Assembly (NCBI RefSeq): GCF_003254395.2
Contig: NC_037640.1
Coordinates: 8,972,289 to 9,036,288, forward strand
DNA length: 64,000 nucleotides
Origin: Apis mellifera
Lineage: Eukaryota; Arthropoda; Insecta; Hymenoptera; Apidae
Reading direction: 5' to 3'
Part shown: positions 35,561-46,200 of the stretch, in pieces
Layout of the letters: each line of letters opens with the position of its first letter
How positions within the stretch are numbered: the stretch's first letter is position 1
Notes under the pieces: generated by a model
What the model was told of the DNA's origin: nothing
Database searches by the model: none
The model's input: only the letters and a program-made list of their open reading frames with translations
Position numbers and translations under genes: made by a program

Positions 35561-36266
35561 TCCGTTCTCAGAAACGCGTTATTTCAACGCGTAAGATAAT
35601 CTCGTCTCTTCGCGACTAAAATATTTTTTTACGCGGAATATGTATTCATCCACGTATCCATTTACGCGCCTGCAAATTGACGTGTCAATTGATTGTCAAT
35701 TTATTAACGGCCATCGCAATCGATCTTAAACATAATAACGTCACGTATATATATATCGTATCGATTCTATCCTCGTTCACAGGAATATAATCGATAATCG
35801 AAATAGAGAGAAATCGGTGGGCCGCGATGAGACATTTCGTTGGACGATAGCGCACAACAATCGTTCGTGTGGCCTCACCCGAACGAGATACAATGCACGC
35901 CATTCATGACAGCCAGTGCCATTAGCGAGAGAGTTAACGTTTTACCCCGTTCCTATTGCGCAGGACGATTTCGCGGAGCGTCGACCGAGCCACGGAGTGT
36001 CTCGTGGCCATCGCGAGAGAAAAAAAAAAGCGCGGAAGTCTCGCGTCCTCTTCCTTCCGTTATAAATAAAGACCATCGAACCGACTTTCAAGAGTCGCCC
36101 TCTTCGTGCCGGCCATTTTTCATACACACACACAGAGTGCCATAATCGTCCAAAATAAGAGGAATTTTTGCCAAATCATCGACACACCATTGAAATTTTC
36201 AAAACGATCAAAGTGATACGGAAATCCTGCCATCTTGAATATCTACTTATACCTTTTTTATCTTAG
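35561..36266 (+). other. Probable leader intron or proximal promoter DNA
   Basis: No coding signal. AT content rises again, with a (TA)n spot near 35744-35756, CpG-rich sequence at 35820-36060, and a (CA)n spot near 36123-36132. The stretch ends in a pyrimidine-rich acceptor, ACCTTTTTTATCTTAG, at about 36251-36266, which would begin an exon running into the coding start at 36668. Confidence 0.35.
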
Positions 36267-36560
36267 CAATAATTAAGGATAAAGGGGAAAGAAGGAAATT
36301 TTTGGGAAAAAAAGTGCAAGTGACGACAATCAAGATCGATTAATTAAATCTCTATCGTTTATCCGTCTATCTAAATCTATTGAAATCGCGTAAAATAAAC
36401 GGATAATCGGGTGCAGCGAGCACGGTAGCCGCTGCCAGAAGCGCATAGTGGATCCCATAAATTTTCCTCGGCGATCGTGAACGCACTAAACGCCGAGCCG
36501 TGGAGCTGCCTCGAAGTAACAAGCGACGCGAGCCGACCTCTCGACCGGGCAGTCGTCAGG

Positions 36561-36587
36561 ATGTTTCAGCTGGCCAGCAGCCGGTAG
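36561..36587 (+). CDS. Upstream ORF of 8 codons in the 5' leader
   Basis: ATG at 36561 has A at -3 (CAGGATGT) and encodes MFQLASSR before TAG. It lies in a different frame from the main start at 36668 and ends 80 bases before it, so ribosomes could reinitiate. If this part of the leader is present in the mRNA, it would be expected to lower or condition translation of the main frame. Its peptide shows no recognisable function. Confidence 0.35.
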   Translation: MFQLASSR

Positions 36588-36667
36588 CTTCGTTGCCGGG
36601 CCTGGTTGCGATCCTCAGTCCTTGGAGGCGGAAAAAGCGGGGCCGTTTCAAGGATCGGCCGTCGACG

Positions 36668-36980
36668 ATGTCCATACGCGTGAGCGGCGTCTACCTGGTG
36701 CCAAGCCCGGCGGCCAACAACGAGCCGGCCAATGAAAAACCGAGCAACCTGTCGGTGGAGAACAATCTTCACCAACAGCATCATCATCATCATCATCATC
36801 ACGCGGCGAAGACCGTGACGATCGTCGCCGGACCACAGAGGAGCAACAGCCTGGATTATTTAAATTTCGAGGAGAAAAGGCAGATCATCGCGTCGTCGTT
36901 ATCGTTGAGCGATTTTTTGGCTCATGGGCCGGCAGCTGCCGCAGCCGCTGCGAAAGAGGTCGCTGCCAACACCGTTATCG
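36668..36980 (+). CDS. First coding exon of a large gene, N-terminal 104 residues; possible Phactr (phosphatase and actin regulator) relative
   Basis: The first in-frame ATG (GACGATGT, A at -3) follows an in-frame stop at 36458. The exon encodes MSIRVSGVYLVPSPAANNEP, then a polar linker, a run of eight His (residues 38-45), TVTIVAGPQRSNSLDYLNFE (49-68), EKRQIIASSLSLSDFLAHG and an Ala7 run, then KEVAANTVI. It ends at ATCG|GTGAGT, a strong donor in phase 1; the frame continues only 17 codons into the intron. The His and Ala runs are codon-repeat expansions of the kind common in insect proteins. The SLDYLNFEEKRQIIASSLSL block looks like a conserved helical motif. My recollection links such a block with the N-terminus of insect phosphatase-and-actin-regulator proteins, but this is weak and no RPEL motif lies in this exon. 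No downstream exon was found in the remaining 27 kb, which implies a very long first intron. Confidence 0.7.
36778..36803. repeat. CAT/CAC run encoding the His8 stretch
   Basis: Near-perfect CAT triplets ending in CAC encode eight histidines after His-Gln-Gln. The run is inside the coding exon and likely varies in length between individuals or species. Confidence 0.85.
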
Positions 36981-38467
36981 GTGAGTTTTCCAATAATTTT
37001 CCTAGTCAAAATGGCGGGAATAATTTAAATTAGAGAAATAAATTTTGCCCTCCCTTTTCTACTTTATATACTTAGTCCAAGGCTAAATAAGATAGACGAA
37101 GAATTATTTAGTAGATTTTAGTAGAAGCGCTAATTTCCATGAATATATTATATAAATACTTTGGTTAGATTTAATCTTGCCATATATTTAGAACGACAAA
37201 GTAGAAATTACGTAAACATCAGCTATTATCTTGTTATCTCTAGGAAAATTTCAGAAAATCGATATTTCGAAATTTTGCTCGAAATTGCAAATTTTTCTTG
37301 GAAAATGGCGAAATTGTTAGGGCGATTGGCGCGTTCTCGGAACTTCTCAAAGCCACATTGTTCTATCTATTGGTTCCATTAGCCGTTCAATCGGTCATTA
37401 CCCGGATACCCACTTTTCAAGACTCCCCCCAACTCCCCGACAAAGGAACAATAGCCGGCAGCACCCAGGGTGCTCCTAAGTTCTGCCCAGCCTTATACCT
37501 GCCCCAGCCATTCTCGAGTATCTCTCGATCGCGATCAGGTGACTCGATCGCCACGATTCCATGCCTTCGTACTTTCGATTACACCGCGGCGACGATCGTC
37601 CTCCATTGTCGTCGCGCATCGTGGCCCTCGTGAACGAGGCTTTTTTATAGAAGGAAGGCAGCAGCGCAGCTGCACGCGATTACCGTTCTCCACGTGAATC
37701 GTGCAACTCCACGCGAACGAGCATGCCTCTCGTAGTAGTGGAATTACAGAGGGGAGGAGGAGGGGGAAGTAGGAAGAAAGAAGAATGGCGAGGAAAAAGG
37801 GTCGAAGACGTTGGAAGGAAAGGAGCGTGAATCGATTATTTATCACGATATAGAGGGATTGTAAATTAATCATTCGTAGGCAGATTGATTCCTTTTTTCT
37901 ATCCGAGCTTAATTTTATTATATCGAGAAGTTACTGTTCTTTGCTATTTCCATCAAAAATTGTTAAATCTACAAACAAGATACGGAAAATGTTTCACAAA
38001 AATGTGTTAAAAAGAATTATTCATATACAACTATTTCTATTAACTATATATATTATACAAATGATAATTTCCTTTTTTTAAAAAAAGGACATCTTTTCAA
38101 TCGAACTATTTTTACATTCAAAAATTCTTCAATAACGAACTTTCTTACTTTCACTTTTACTTATTCCTCTTCGATTCTTTCAATCCTTAAAACATGATTA
38201 CTTCGACTATTAATTTTACAACCTCATCACATCTCGCCGCCTATATTGTCCAAGCGAAAGAGAGACAGACTCGAGTTCCACGGCCTGTAAACAAACCCTC
38301 CGACTACCTACACGTGCTTTTCTCCCCTTTTCTTCTTTTTTCTTTCTCTCTCTCTTTTTTTCGTGTCCTCTTCCGGGATAGCTTGCACAGCTATCTCGTT
38401 GGATCGGCGGTCGTTGCTCGAGGAAGAAGGGACAAAGGTAGGCGGGGACAGGGAGTCGCGAGCGAGC

Positions 38468-38486
38468 AGAGAGAGAGAGAGAGAGG
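38468..38486. repeat. (GA)n / GAGA-factor-like run
   Basis: AGAGAGAGAGAGAGAGAG followed by GAGGAGGAGAGCGAGCGAG. Alternating GA is a simple repeat and is also the binding sequence of GAGA-type factors in insects. It lies in a CpG-rich intronic island, so a regulatory role is possible. Confidence 0.8.
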
Positions 38487-39348
38487 AGGAGAGCGAGCGA
38501 GTAGGGTTGGTGGCTGGGCCTCACGTTCTTCCTCTCTTTCCTTTTTTTAACGGGAACGCTCGCGCGAAGGGAGCTTTGTTATCGCGCTCCCACGAAAAGC
38601 CTCCTCCATTGTCGTGGCCGCCTTTTTGTTTCAGCGCCCGCGGCCCTGATAGATCGTTAGCCCTCTCTTCGTTGTCTTCTGATCGCTCGTGGTTGGTTAA
38701 GGCCTTTGTCTCCGCTGGCCTGGAGAATTAGTATTCTTCTTCTGTTGGATGCGTGCACGGTGTCACCGGTTTATCGAATTGTTTTAGATTTACTCAACTT
38801 CCTCTCTCTCTCTCTTTTTTTTTGATCGAGATTTAGATTACGATAGAGTAGAAGAATGTGTCGATTTTTTGTTTTATTTTTTGGCTGGGTTTTTACAGAG
38901 GAAAAATTATTTCTATTTTTATTTTTGACGAACGAATTATCGCTTGCTTTTTTCTTGATATCGTAGGTTGGTTTGTATCTATTTGTTTATTTATTTCTTT
39001 TTATCAATACTCGCTTCTCACTGTGCGTTATGCACAACGAAAGGAAGGATCCAGATTAAGATATGTATAGACACGCGGCTGGAAAATAAAGATAGGCAGA
39101 ACGGCGAGAGAGATAACGAGGGAGGATATTAGCGAGAGAGGAAGATCTCATTACTTAATATAATAACTCTCTGTTGAGATCGATACGTTAATTTAAAGAT
39201 AAATTCTACTTTTACATTTCGCTCAGATTGAACGTTTCCAAGGATATTTCTGAAAAAGATAATAACGTCAAAGTCAATTACTTTCTTCCTCGTTCGTGAC
39301 GGATTCATGATTCGAATTTATTTCCTTAAAAAATATACGGGGACGCAA

Positions 39349-39373
39349 AAGCTTCTAAATATATTAGAAGCTT
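39349..39373. repeat. Perfect 10 bp inverted repeat with 5 nt loop
   Basis: AAGCTTCTAA, loop ATATA, then TTAGAAGCTT. The arms pair perfectly. The outer half resembles heat-shock-type inverted GAA/TTC modules (TTC and GAA facing outward), but spacing does not match a canonical element. Confidence 0.75.
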
Positions 39374-39571
39374 CTGTCGAGAAACTCCATCGGTAGTTTC
39401 GAACAAGTAAATCCCTCCCTGTCCCGACCTCAAATTTTCTCGGCCGGGGAATATTGATCAGGAATCTTGTTATCCGCCTTCCGCTACGTGTGACCACTTT
39501 TCATCTTACTATTTGATCATGCAACACGTGTTACTTGGAAAGTAACCAGCCCCGGTGGATCGTGTTCGGGC

Positions 39572-39588
39572 CACGTATATTATACGTG
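39572..39588. repeat. 17-base palindrome CACGTATA-T-TATACGTG
   Basis: Perfect 8 bp arms around one base. Each arm carries CACGTA, close to half-sites of bHLH-PAS or bZIP factors, so this could be a symmetrical binding site. It has no neighbouring gene element other than the intron. Confidence 0.75.
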
Positions 39589-42129
39589 TACCACGGCGGT
39601 GCGTTGTCGCAGAAATACGCGTAAATCTAAGCGGTTTGCTTGCACGTGCATCGTGGACGCATCGCGCGCGCAGAGCAATTTGCATGCGGAACGGCCACGG
39701 ATTTTAATACGTTCCTCCTTCGGTGTCTTCCTCGCGACTGAACCCGCCTTTATACCCGTCCCCGACCCGCGTGTTTCCAAACATATCGAAAATATCGTTT
39801 AACGCGACTTTCCTCTTTGTTTGAATCTCGAACGAAAGGTGAATCGTTTATTGAATTCCTTGGGACGACACATTAAATATATTATCGGGATATTATTATG
39901 AATGTTTTAATTGTACTCGTGTTCGTGTTTGTTCGTGAAATTGTGAATCGTTTGAATCGATTCTCAAATGCTGTGTATTTTTTGAATAGCAGTTATCGAT
40001 TCTCACGTTTCTGTTATTGATAGTTTACAATACGCTAAACAGATGTAAAACTTTCATTAGGCGAGACAATGGATTTCTTTGATATATCGAGATGCTTCGA
40101 TGCACTCACCGAGATCTCGCAAGGTATTTAATCTCCTTCTGTCTAATCTCTTTCTCCTTTGATTCTCGAAAAAATAGAATCTAAGAGGATGAAAATGGAA
40201 AAAGAGTTGTATATTTGAACGCGTGCTACCGTACGATCACGGATCACGGGCATATTGAATTTCTAAAAACTAATCCGAACTTAATCAAAAAATCGCCTCG
40301 AAACCGCAAACATCGTGACGATAATACTTGGATGGACGAAGGTGTGCGGATGATCGATAGCCGCAACAACAGCCACTCTCGACTTCCACCGCTGAACAGG
40401 AAACGTTAACCTTTCGTACATCCGTGTTTGCGCATTCATTAGCGCGGATAATCGATGGTCCGCGATCCACTCGCGCGATATCGACTTCATCATCGATATT
40501 TCGGCCTTATCCGTTCCCAGCGCGTCGTGGTTATTTCCTCTCTGGGGATTGCTCTTCCGTCGTGGCCAATCAATTTCATCCGACTGTCTTTCTATGGGGG
40601 ACGACAATCATCTCTTTTCGATCTTCCGTTTTTTTTTTGTATAAGAAAAGGTTAATGCGTCTTCGAATGCTAGACACGCGTCATTCTCTTGGTCTGTGAA
40701 CATTGGAAATATTATTTCAATCATTCGTTGTTATCCATTTAGGTGATTCAGAATCGAGGTTTTTTTTTTCTTGTGGAAAATTTAAATTTTCGAAGGGTAT
40801 TTGGATCGGGTGCACAGTGTCGGAATTCATTTCGCAGATAATCGGTAGTTTTCTCGCACATCTGTTGCACAATTCCCGGAACGGCTTAACTACGGCTTAA
40901 GTGCTAATGACGAATCGCGTATTAGGTACCCGTGGATGATTGATCGTCGGCCTAAGGGAGAGGGAATGATTAAACGGCAACGCTGCGAAGGCGTGTCTCA
41001 TATTACGAGTCAAGTTCTCCCTTTCTTCGATCTTTCTTCACCTTGTCGCGGTGAAAAAAGAAAAACTTCAAAGAATTCGAAACAAAGAACAATAATGTAA
41101 TGTAATAAGGAAAATAGTTTGCTCTTTTGTCGTGAAAATTTTGGAAAATTTTAAAGTCGAATTTAATTAATTTAAGAATTAGATGTGAAATAAGTTAATT
41201 TAAAAGAATGTATTGTTTCGTAGAATCGAGAAATTTAGATTAAATTTGAATCTCCACGAGACGTGAGTTGCACGATGAATTTAGATTCGAAAGTTTAAAT
41301 TTCTGGAATGGAATAATAATTTCCAGATTACGATTAGCAGTTGTACAAGAGGATGAAATAATACAGGTAATGATTCTTCGAGGATGCGTGTTAAGTGAGT
41401 TGTTCAAATCTTTGGTTGTAGCAAGATAAAAGAAATTATCAAGTTTTCTTGTTATTCCTCGTAGTTGTACATTCCTAGAATTATTCTTATTCTTATTTTT
41501 GCAGCTTGTGTAGAAAATTGCTATAAAAACTGCTAAAAACTCGAAATTGAGAAATAATCGTGCGCTAATTCGTCGTTGTTAGAATCGTGAATCATTCCGG
41601 CGACACGGTGTAATTTCAAGCAATTGATAATTCTATTTAGACGCCGATGATTGATTCGTGTTTGCAAAATTGTTTCAACTTATACATGATTCAATTATAC
41701 TTGACAGGCTATCGATAAAATTTTTATTTTTCCATTTATATTTTTATTAAATTCATTTCTGTAATCTGCAATATGATATTCGTTTCAACAAAACCATTTT
41801 AATTGTTAAATAGACATTACATGTTCCCAGTGTGAAAATTATCAGAATTCCATTCCACTACTCTAAAATTGAAAAAGCAAATTCACGCAAATTTAAAATT
41901 CCGTGTCAGATTCTTTTTAACCTTAAATTATTCTCCATTAATTTTCCATCTCATACATCTATGTCAATAGCCAATACTAAAATCATCAGAATCCTATTTC
42001 ATATGAAACTTGGTATTTTCCAATATCTTAACGTACGATCCTCTTCATCTCTCTCAACAATTCTCCACTTGTCTCGTGTCTACGTTAATATCTAATATAA
42101 TCACAATTCTCGTACCAGACTCAAAATTT

Positions 42130-43225
42130 TATCTACGATATTTACGATTCTTCTTCTTATCTCATAGTATCCCTGCTAATTTTCTATCCTACGCATCATT
42201 ATGTCATCATACATATCAATAATCAATTAGATCATGTATTAAAAACGATTCTTCTTCTTATCTCATAGTATCCCTTTCCTGCTAATTTTCTATCCTACAC
42301 ATCGATTATCATACATAGTCATCAATAATCAATTAGATCATTTATTAGAAACGATACGACAAATCAAAGATTTTCGAACACTTATACAACTATTACGATT
42401 CTCCTCCTCCTAATTTTTAGTATCCCTGCTAATTTTCTATCCTACACATCAGTCATCATACATATCAATAATCAATTAGATTATTTATTAGAAACGATAC
42501 GACAGAATTCCAAATTGAAGATTTTCGGATGCCTATGCAACTATTACGATTCTCTTCCTCTCAATTTTTAGTATCCCTGCTAATTTTCTATCCTATACAT
42601 CGGTCATCATACATATCAATAATCAATTAGATTATTTATTAAAAACGATTCTTCTTCTTGTCTCATAGTATCCCTCTCTTGCTAATTTTCTATCCTACAT
42701 ATCGGTCATCATACATATCAATAATCAATTAGATTATTTATTAGAAACGATACGACAGAATTCCAAATCGAAGATTTTCGAATGCCTATACAACTATTAC
42801 AATTTTCCTCCTCCCAATTTTTAGTATCCCTGCTAATTTTCTATCCTATACATCGGTTATCATATATATCAATAATCAATTAGATTATTTATTAGAAATG
42901 ATTCTTCTTCTTGTCTCATAGTATTCCTTTTTTACTAATTTTCTATCCTACATATCGGTCATCATACATATCAATAATCAATTAGATCATTTATTAGAAA
43001 CGATACGAGAGAATTCCAAATTGAAGATTTTCGGATGCCTATACAACTATTACGAAGATTTTCGAACGCCTATACAATTATTACGATTCTCCTCCTCTCA
43101 ATTTTTAGTATCTCTGCTAATTTTCTATCCTATACATCGGTCATCATACATATCAATAATCAATTAGATTATTTATTAGAAACGATACGACAAATCGAAG
43201 ATTTTCGAACATTTATACAACTATT
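42130..43225. repeat. Intronic minisatellite array with two alternating unit lengths (~97 and ~153 bp)
   Basis: The core TAGTATCC(CT) followed by GCTAATTTTCTATCCTA recurs near 42166, 42265, 42418, 42569, 42665, 42821, 42919 and 43107, giving gaps of about 99, 153, 151, 96, 156, 98 and 188 bp. All units share ATATCAATAATCAATTAGAT and TTATTAGAAACGAT. The longer ones add a segment with GAATTCCAAAT, GAAGATTTTCG and TATACAACTATTACGATTC; the shorter ones replace it with TTCTTCTTCT. A local 35-45 bp duplication at 43040-43085 explains the 188 bp unit. Confidence 0.92.
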
Positions 43226-46200
43226 ACGATTCTCCTCCCCCCAATTTTCCCTATTGGGACACATCCACGCCTCGACGCGTCCCTCTGGCTTCTCCCTCAC
43301 TCCGTTCCAACATTCCTCCGGGCTTAAAACGATGACGCAGGCGGGGTCCGGGCAGTTAGGTCAGCGTTGGAGGCATAATTGCGCAATGTTTAATAGTAAA
43401 CTGCAGGAAACGATAAAACGCGCGACGCCAGTAGGAGTAATGGGTGCAGAATGCAGACGTAACGTGGCAACGCCGCGCGGAAATCATTCATTGAGCCGGA
43501 GAGCCGGCGCACACAGCTCGTCGTTGGATGCTCCCGGCCCCGGCTTCGGCTGCTCTCGATAACGCGCCGTGCTACAGTCTTCGGCTCGAGGGGACGGCGG
43601 GGAGGGAGAGGACGGTGTAATTCGACGTCTGCGATGCTTCTTCGGGTCCTCGAGCCGCGATCTCCAGTCCCACACTTTAACGAGATCCGTCCGCCGTTTC
43701 GTAGACGACCCGCACCCCGATGCTCGATTCTTGTGTTCTTCCCATGCGATCTCATATGACGAATTTGAGAGATTAACGTCGAGAATCTTGTACTTTCGAT
43801 ATTCTTCTCTCTCCAGGAAAATTTCTGTATCCGAGATATGATTTTTTGTTTATCCAAAGTCTTTCAGGTCTCTCTTCTTTCTGAGGAAGATTTGGAAAGA
43901 TAGAAAGTGGAGTATTGGGAGATTTGTATTTGAAAGGGAAAGTGGAAGGGGATTCTCTAGTGGAAAATTTGGAAGATAATTTTTATTTGGAAATTTGAGA
44001 GAAGGCAGTGAATATATTTCTGAATATCGTTCAAAAAATTTGTAGAAATGATATACCAATCTAAACGTTCTATTAAATATCGTTCAAATATCTATTCTCC
44101 AAATTCTGACAAGTATATGTTGTATGGAAAGATCTCTCTAAAGAATTTCACTTCGTTTACGAAATTTAATAATTCATGTACGAATCACTGGCTCGAAACT
44201 TGCTTAGCATCGATTTTCGAGGCGAAAAATTCCGAGTAATCCATCGCTTCGAAACATTTGAAATTTCACGGAGGGATAATTCCATTTTCGCAATATCACC
44301 ACCTCTGCACATACGATTATACTTTTTCCGGCCACAAGATGGATTCTCCGTCTCGGAGAAGAGTGTAATTATTGTTGAAACTTTGATTGACGAATATTCG
44401 AGATAAGTGTACGGAGTTTGGTAGTTTAACGGTGTGCATTAATCACTTTAAGCTTTCGTATATGCGTGTATGTGTATATATCTGAGAACAGAATACGTTA
44501 AATGATACACAATCGTGTTCCCGAGATTCGTGCGTTAACCGTGATATGTAGTATTCGCGAGCTAGAGCGCAGTATATCGGCCGTGATGTATATTTCTCTC
44601 GGCTTGGTAAGCTTCAAGATATTTCATTGTGTGTTGAGGTACGAGAGAAACGTCAGCGAGAATAAATAAATCTCGGGATTAACCGTCTCGTTTTATCGAT
44701 AAAAATCGATAAAAATCACTTGCGTCTAACAGATCGTAGATCTCTTGTTAGAAATCTGCTAAAAAGAAGATTACAAAAATAGAAAAGAATTTTCATTTGG
44801 AATAGAATTCTATTTTACGATGGATAAATATATATTGTCCGAAAGAAAAGATCAGAATTTTTTTTTCTTCTTCTTCTTTCATGGAAAAGATATTAATCAA
44901 ATTCTTTTTCAAAAAGAATTTCATCAAGAATTGAATTCGATAAGAAATCGAAAGATGTAAATGCCCTGTTTTACATTATAATACAGAGTTGCAACGATTC
45001 GAGAACGCAGAGAATCATAACTGCATATTATGCATTCTTAGCTAGTTTATTCTGGAGTAAACAGTGCAGAAAGTGGGTCATCGAAATTATGGCAGAACGT
45101 ATTTCCTTCCTATTTCGCCGAGATATTGCGAAGGGACTAATGTAAGTAAAAGGGGGGTTGTTTAGCCCATTACGAGCCTCGTAAATCTTTACGAATTGAT
45201 CGTAAAGCCCCCCCTTTCTATCTTTCGCCGCACGATCTTGAACTTGATACCTATACCTACCTGGATTTTATTGTCCTCGGCCGAGGCGGTAGAAGGAAAC
45301 GTCACGCTTCGCAACCGCTTTCTGACGTCAACCATTGGCGAGGTCATACCTGGTGCAAACAATTTAATACCACCATATATGTATACGTACATATATACAC
45401 ACATACGAATAGATTATTGCGCGTTTATCATCGTTACGACTTTATACCTTAATGTCAAAGGTATATATTATACGTTTTGTTCGTACGATTGTTAAATTGT
45501 TCAATTCACAATTGACTCGTGTATAGAAATTGATTGTGCAGTTTAATTGCATTGCACCTGTAATTTCTGAAATTTATCTTCACACCGAGATGCGGTTAAT
45601 CCAAATTACAATATTCGGATATCGCGGAATTATCTAAGGATCGTAGTAATCGATGCGATAGAAAAATGAAACGATTTGAATTTATGGAGTAATTGATCAT
45701 CGGAAGATTTAAAATTGAATGAAAAGTATTGCTATTCGCGAGAGAAGAGTTAGAGTTTCCAATCCCGAGGAATAATGCTTATCGCATAATTCTTATCAAC
45801 TTTCTCCTCGTGAAGTGGTAATCTTAAAAATTTATTCGTTGACACGTTTCCTTTATGGATGGACAACATACAACAACAATGATGATCGAAAACGAGTTGC
45901 TATTCAAAGATTCCATTCGGGTATACGTTGTAAACGGAACGTTAAGAGGTGCTTGGATCGAAATGAAAAGAGCAAGAAACTTTCTTTCTCGAACGATGTG
46001 TAATTTCCCCGGAGGGAAGATAAGAGCGGGCAAAACCGGGAGAAACTTAATTTTCCGGCCGAGCCGCGTGTATGAATGCGTAATGGGAACGTGTAATTAC
46101 TCGCTTCGCGATCGGGATCGGGAAGAAAAATGCTCGCTATTATTTACGATCATCTACCAATCTATTCTCCAATTCTAATCTAGGATTAATTTCTGTTTCC

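Larger units (their letters stand above)
36981..42129 (+). other. 5' part of the probable first intron
   Basis: It begins with the donor GTGAGTTTTC. No exon is recognised. It contains a CpG-rich island at about 37360-37830, a GA repeat at 38468-38486 within another island (38270-38700), two strong inverted repeats (39349-39373 and 39572-39588) and a third CpG-rich patch at 40290-40600. Long first introns commonly carry enhancers, and these islands are the best candidates. Confidence 0.5.

Noticed and set aside
43035..43562. 175-codon plus-strand frame
   Set aside because: Its first part is the tandem array at 42130-43225 and its second part a CpG-rich island. A frame crossing both is accidental.
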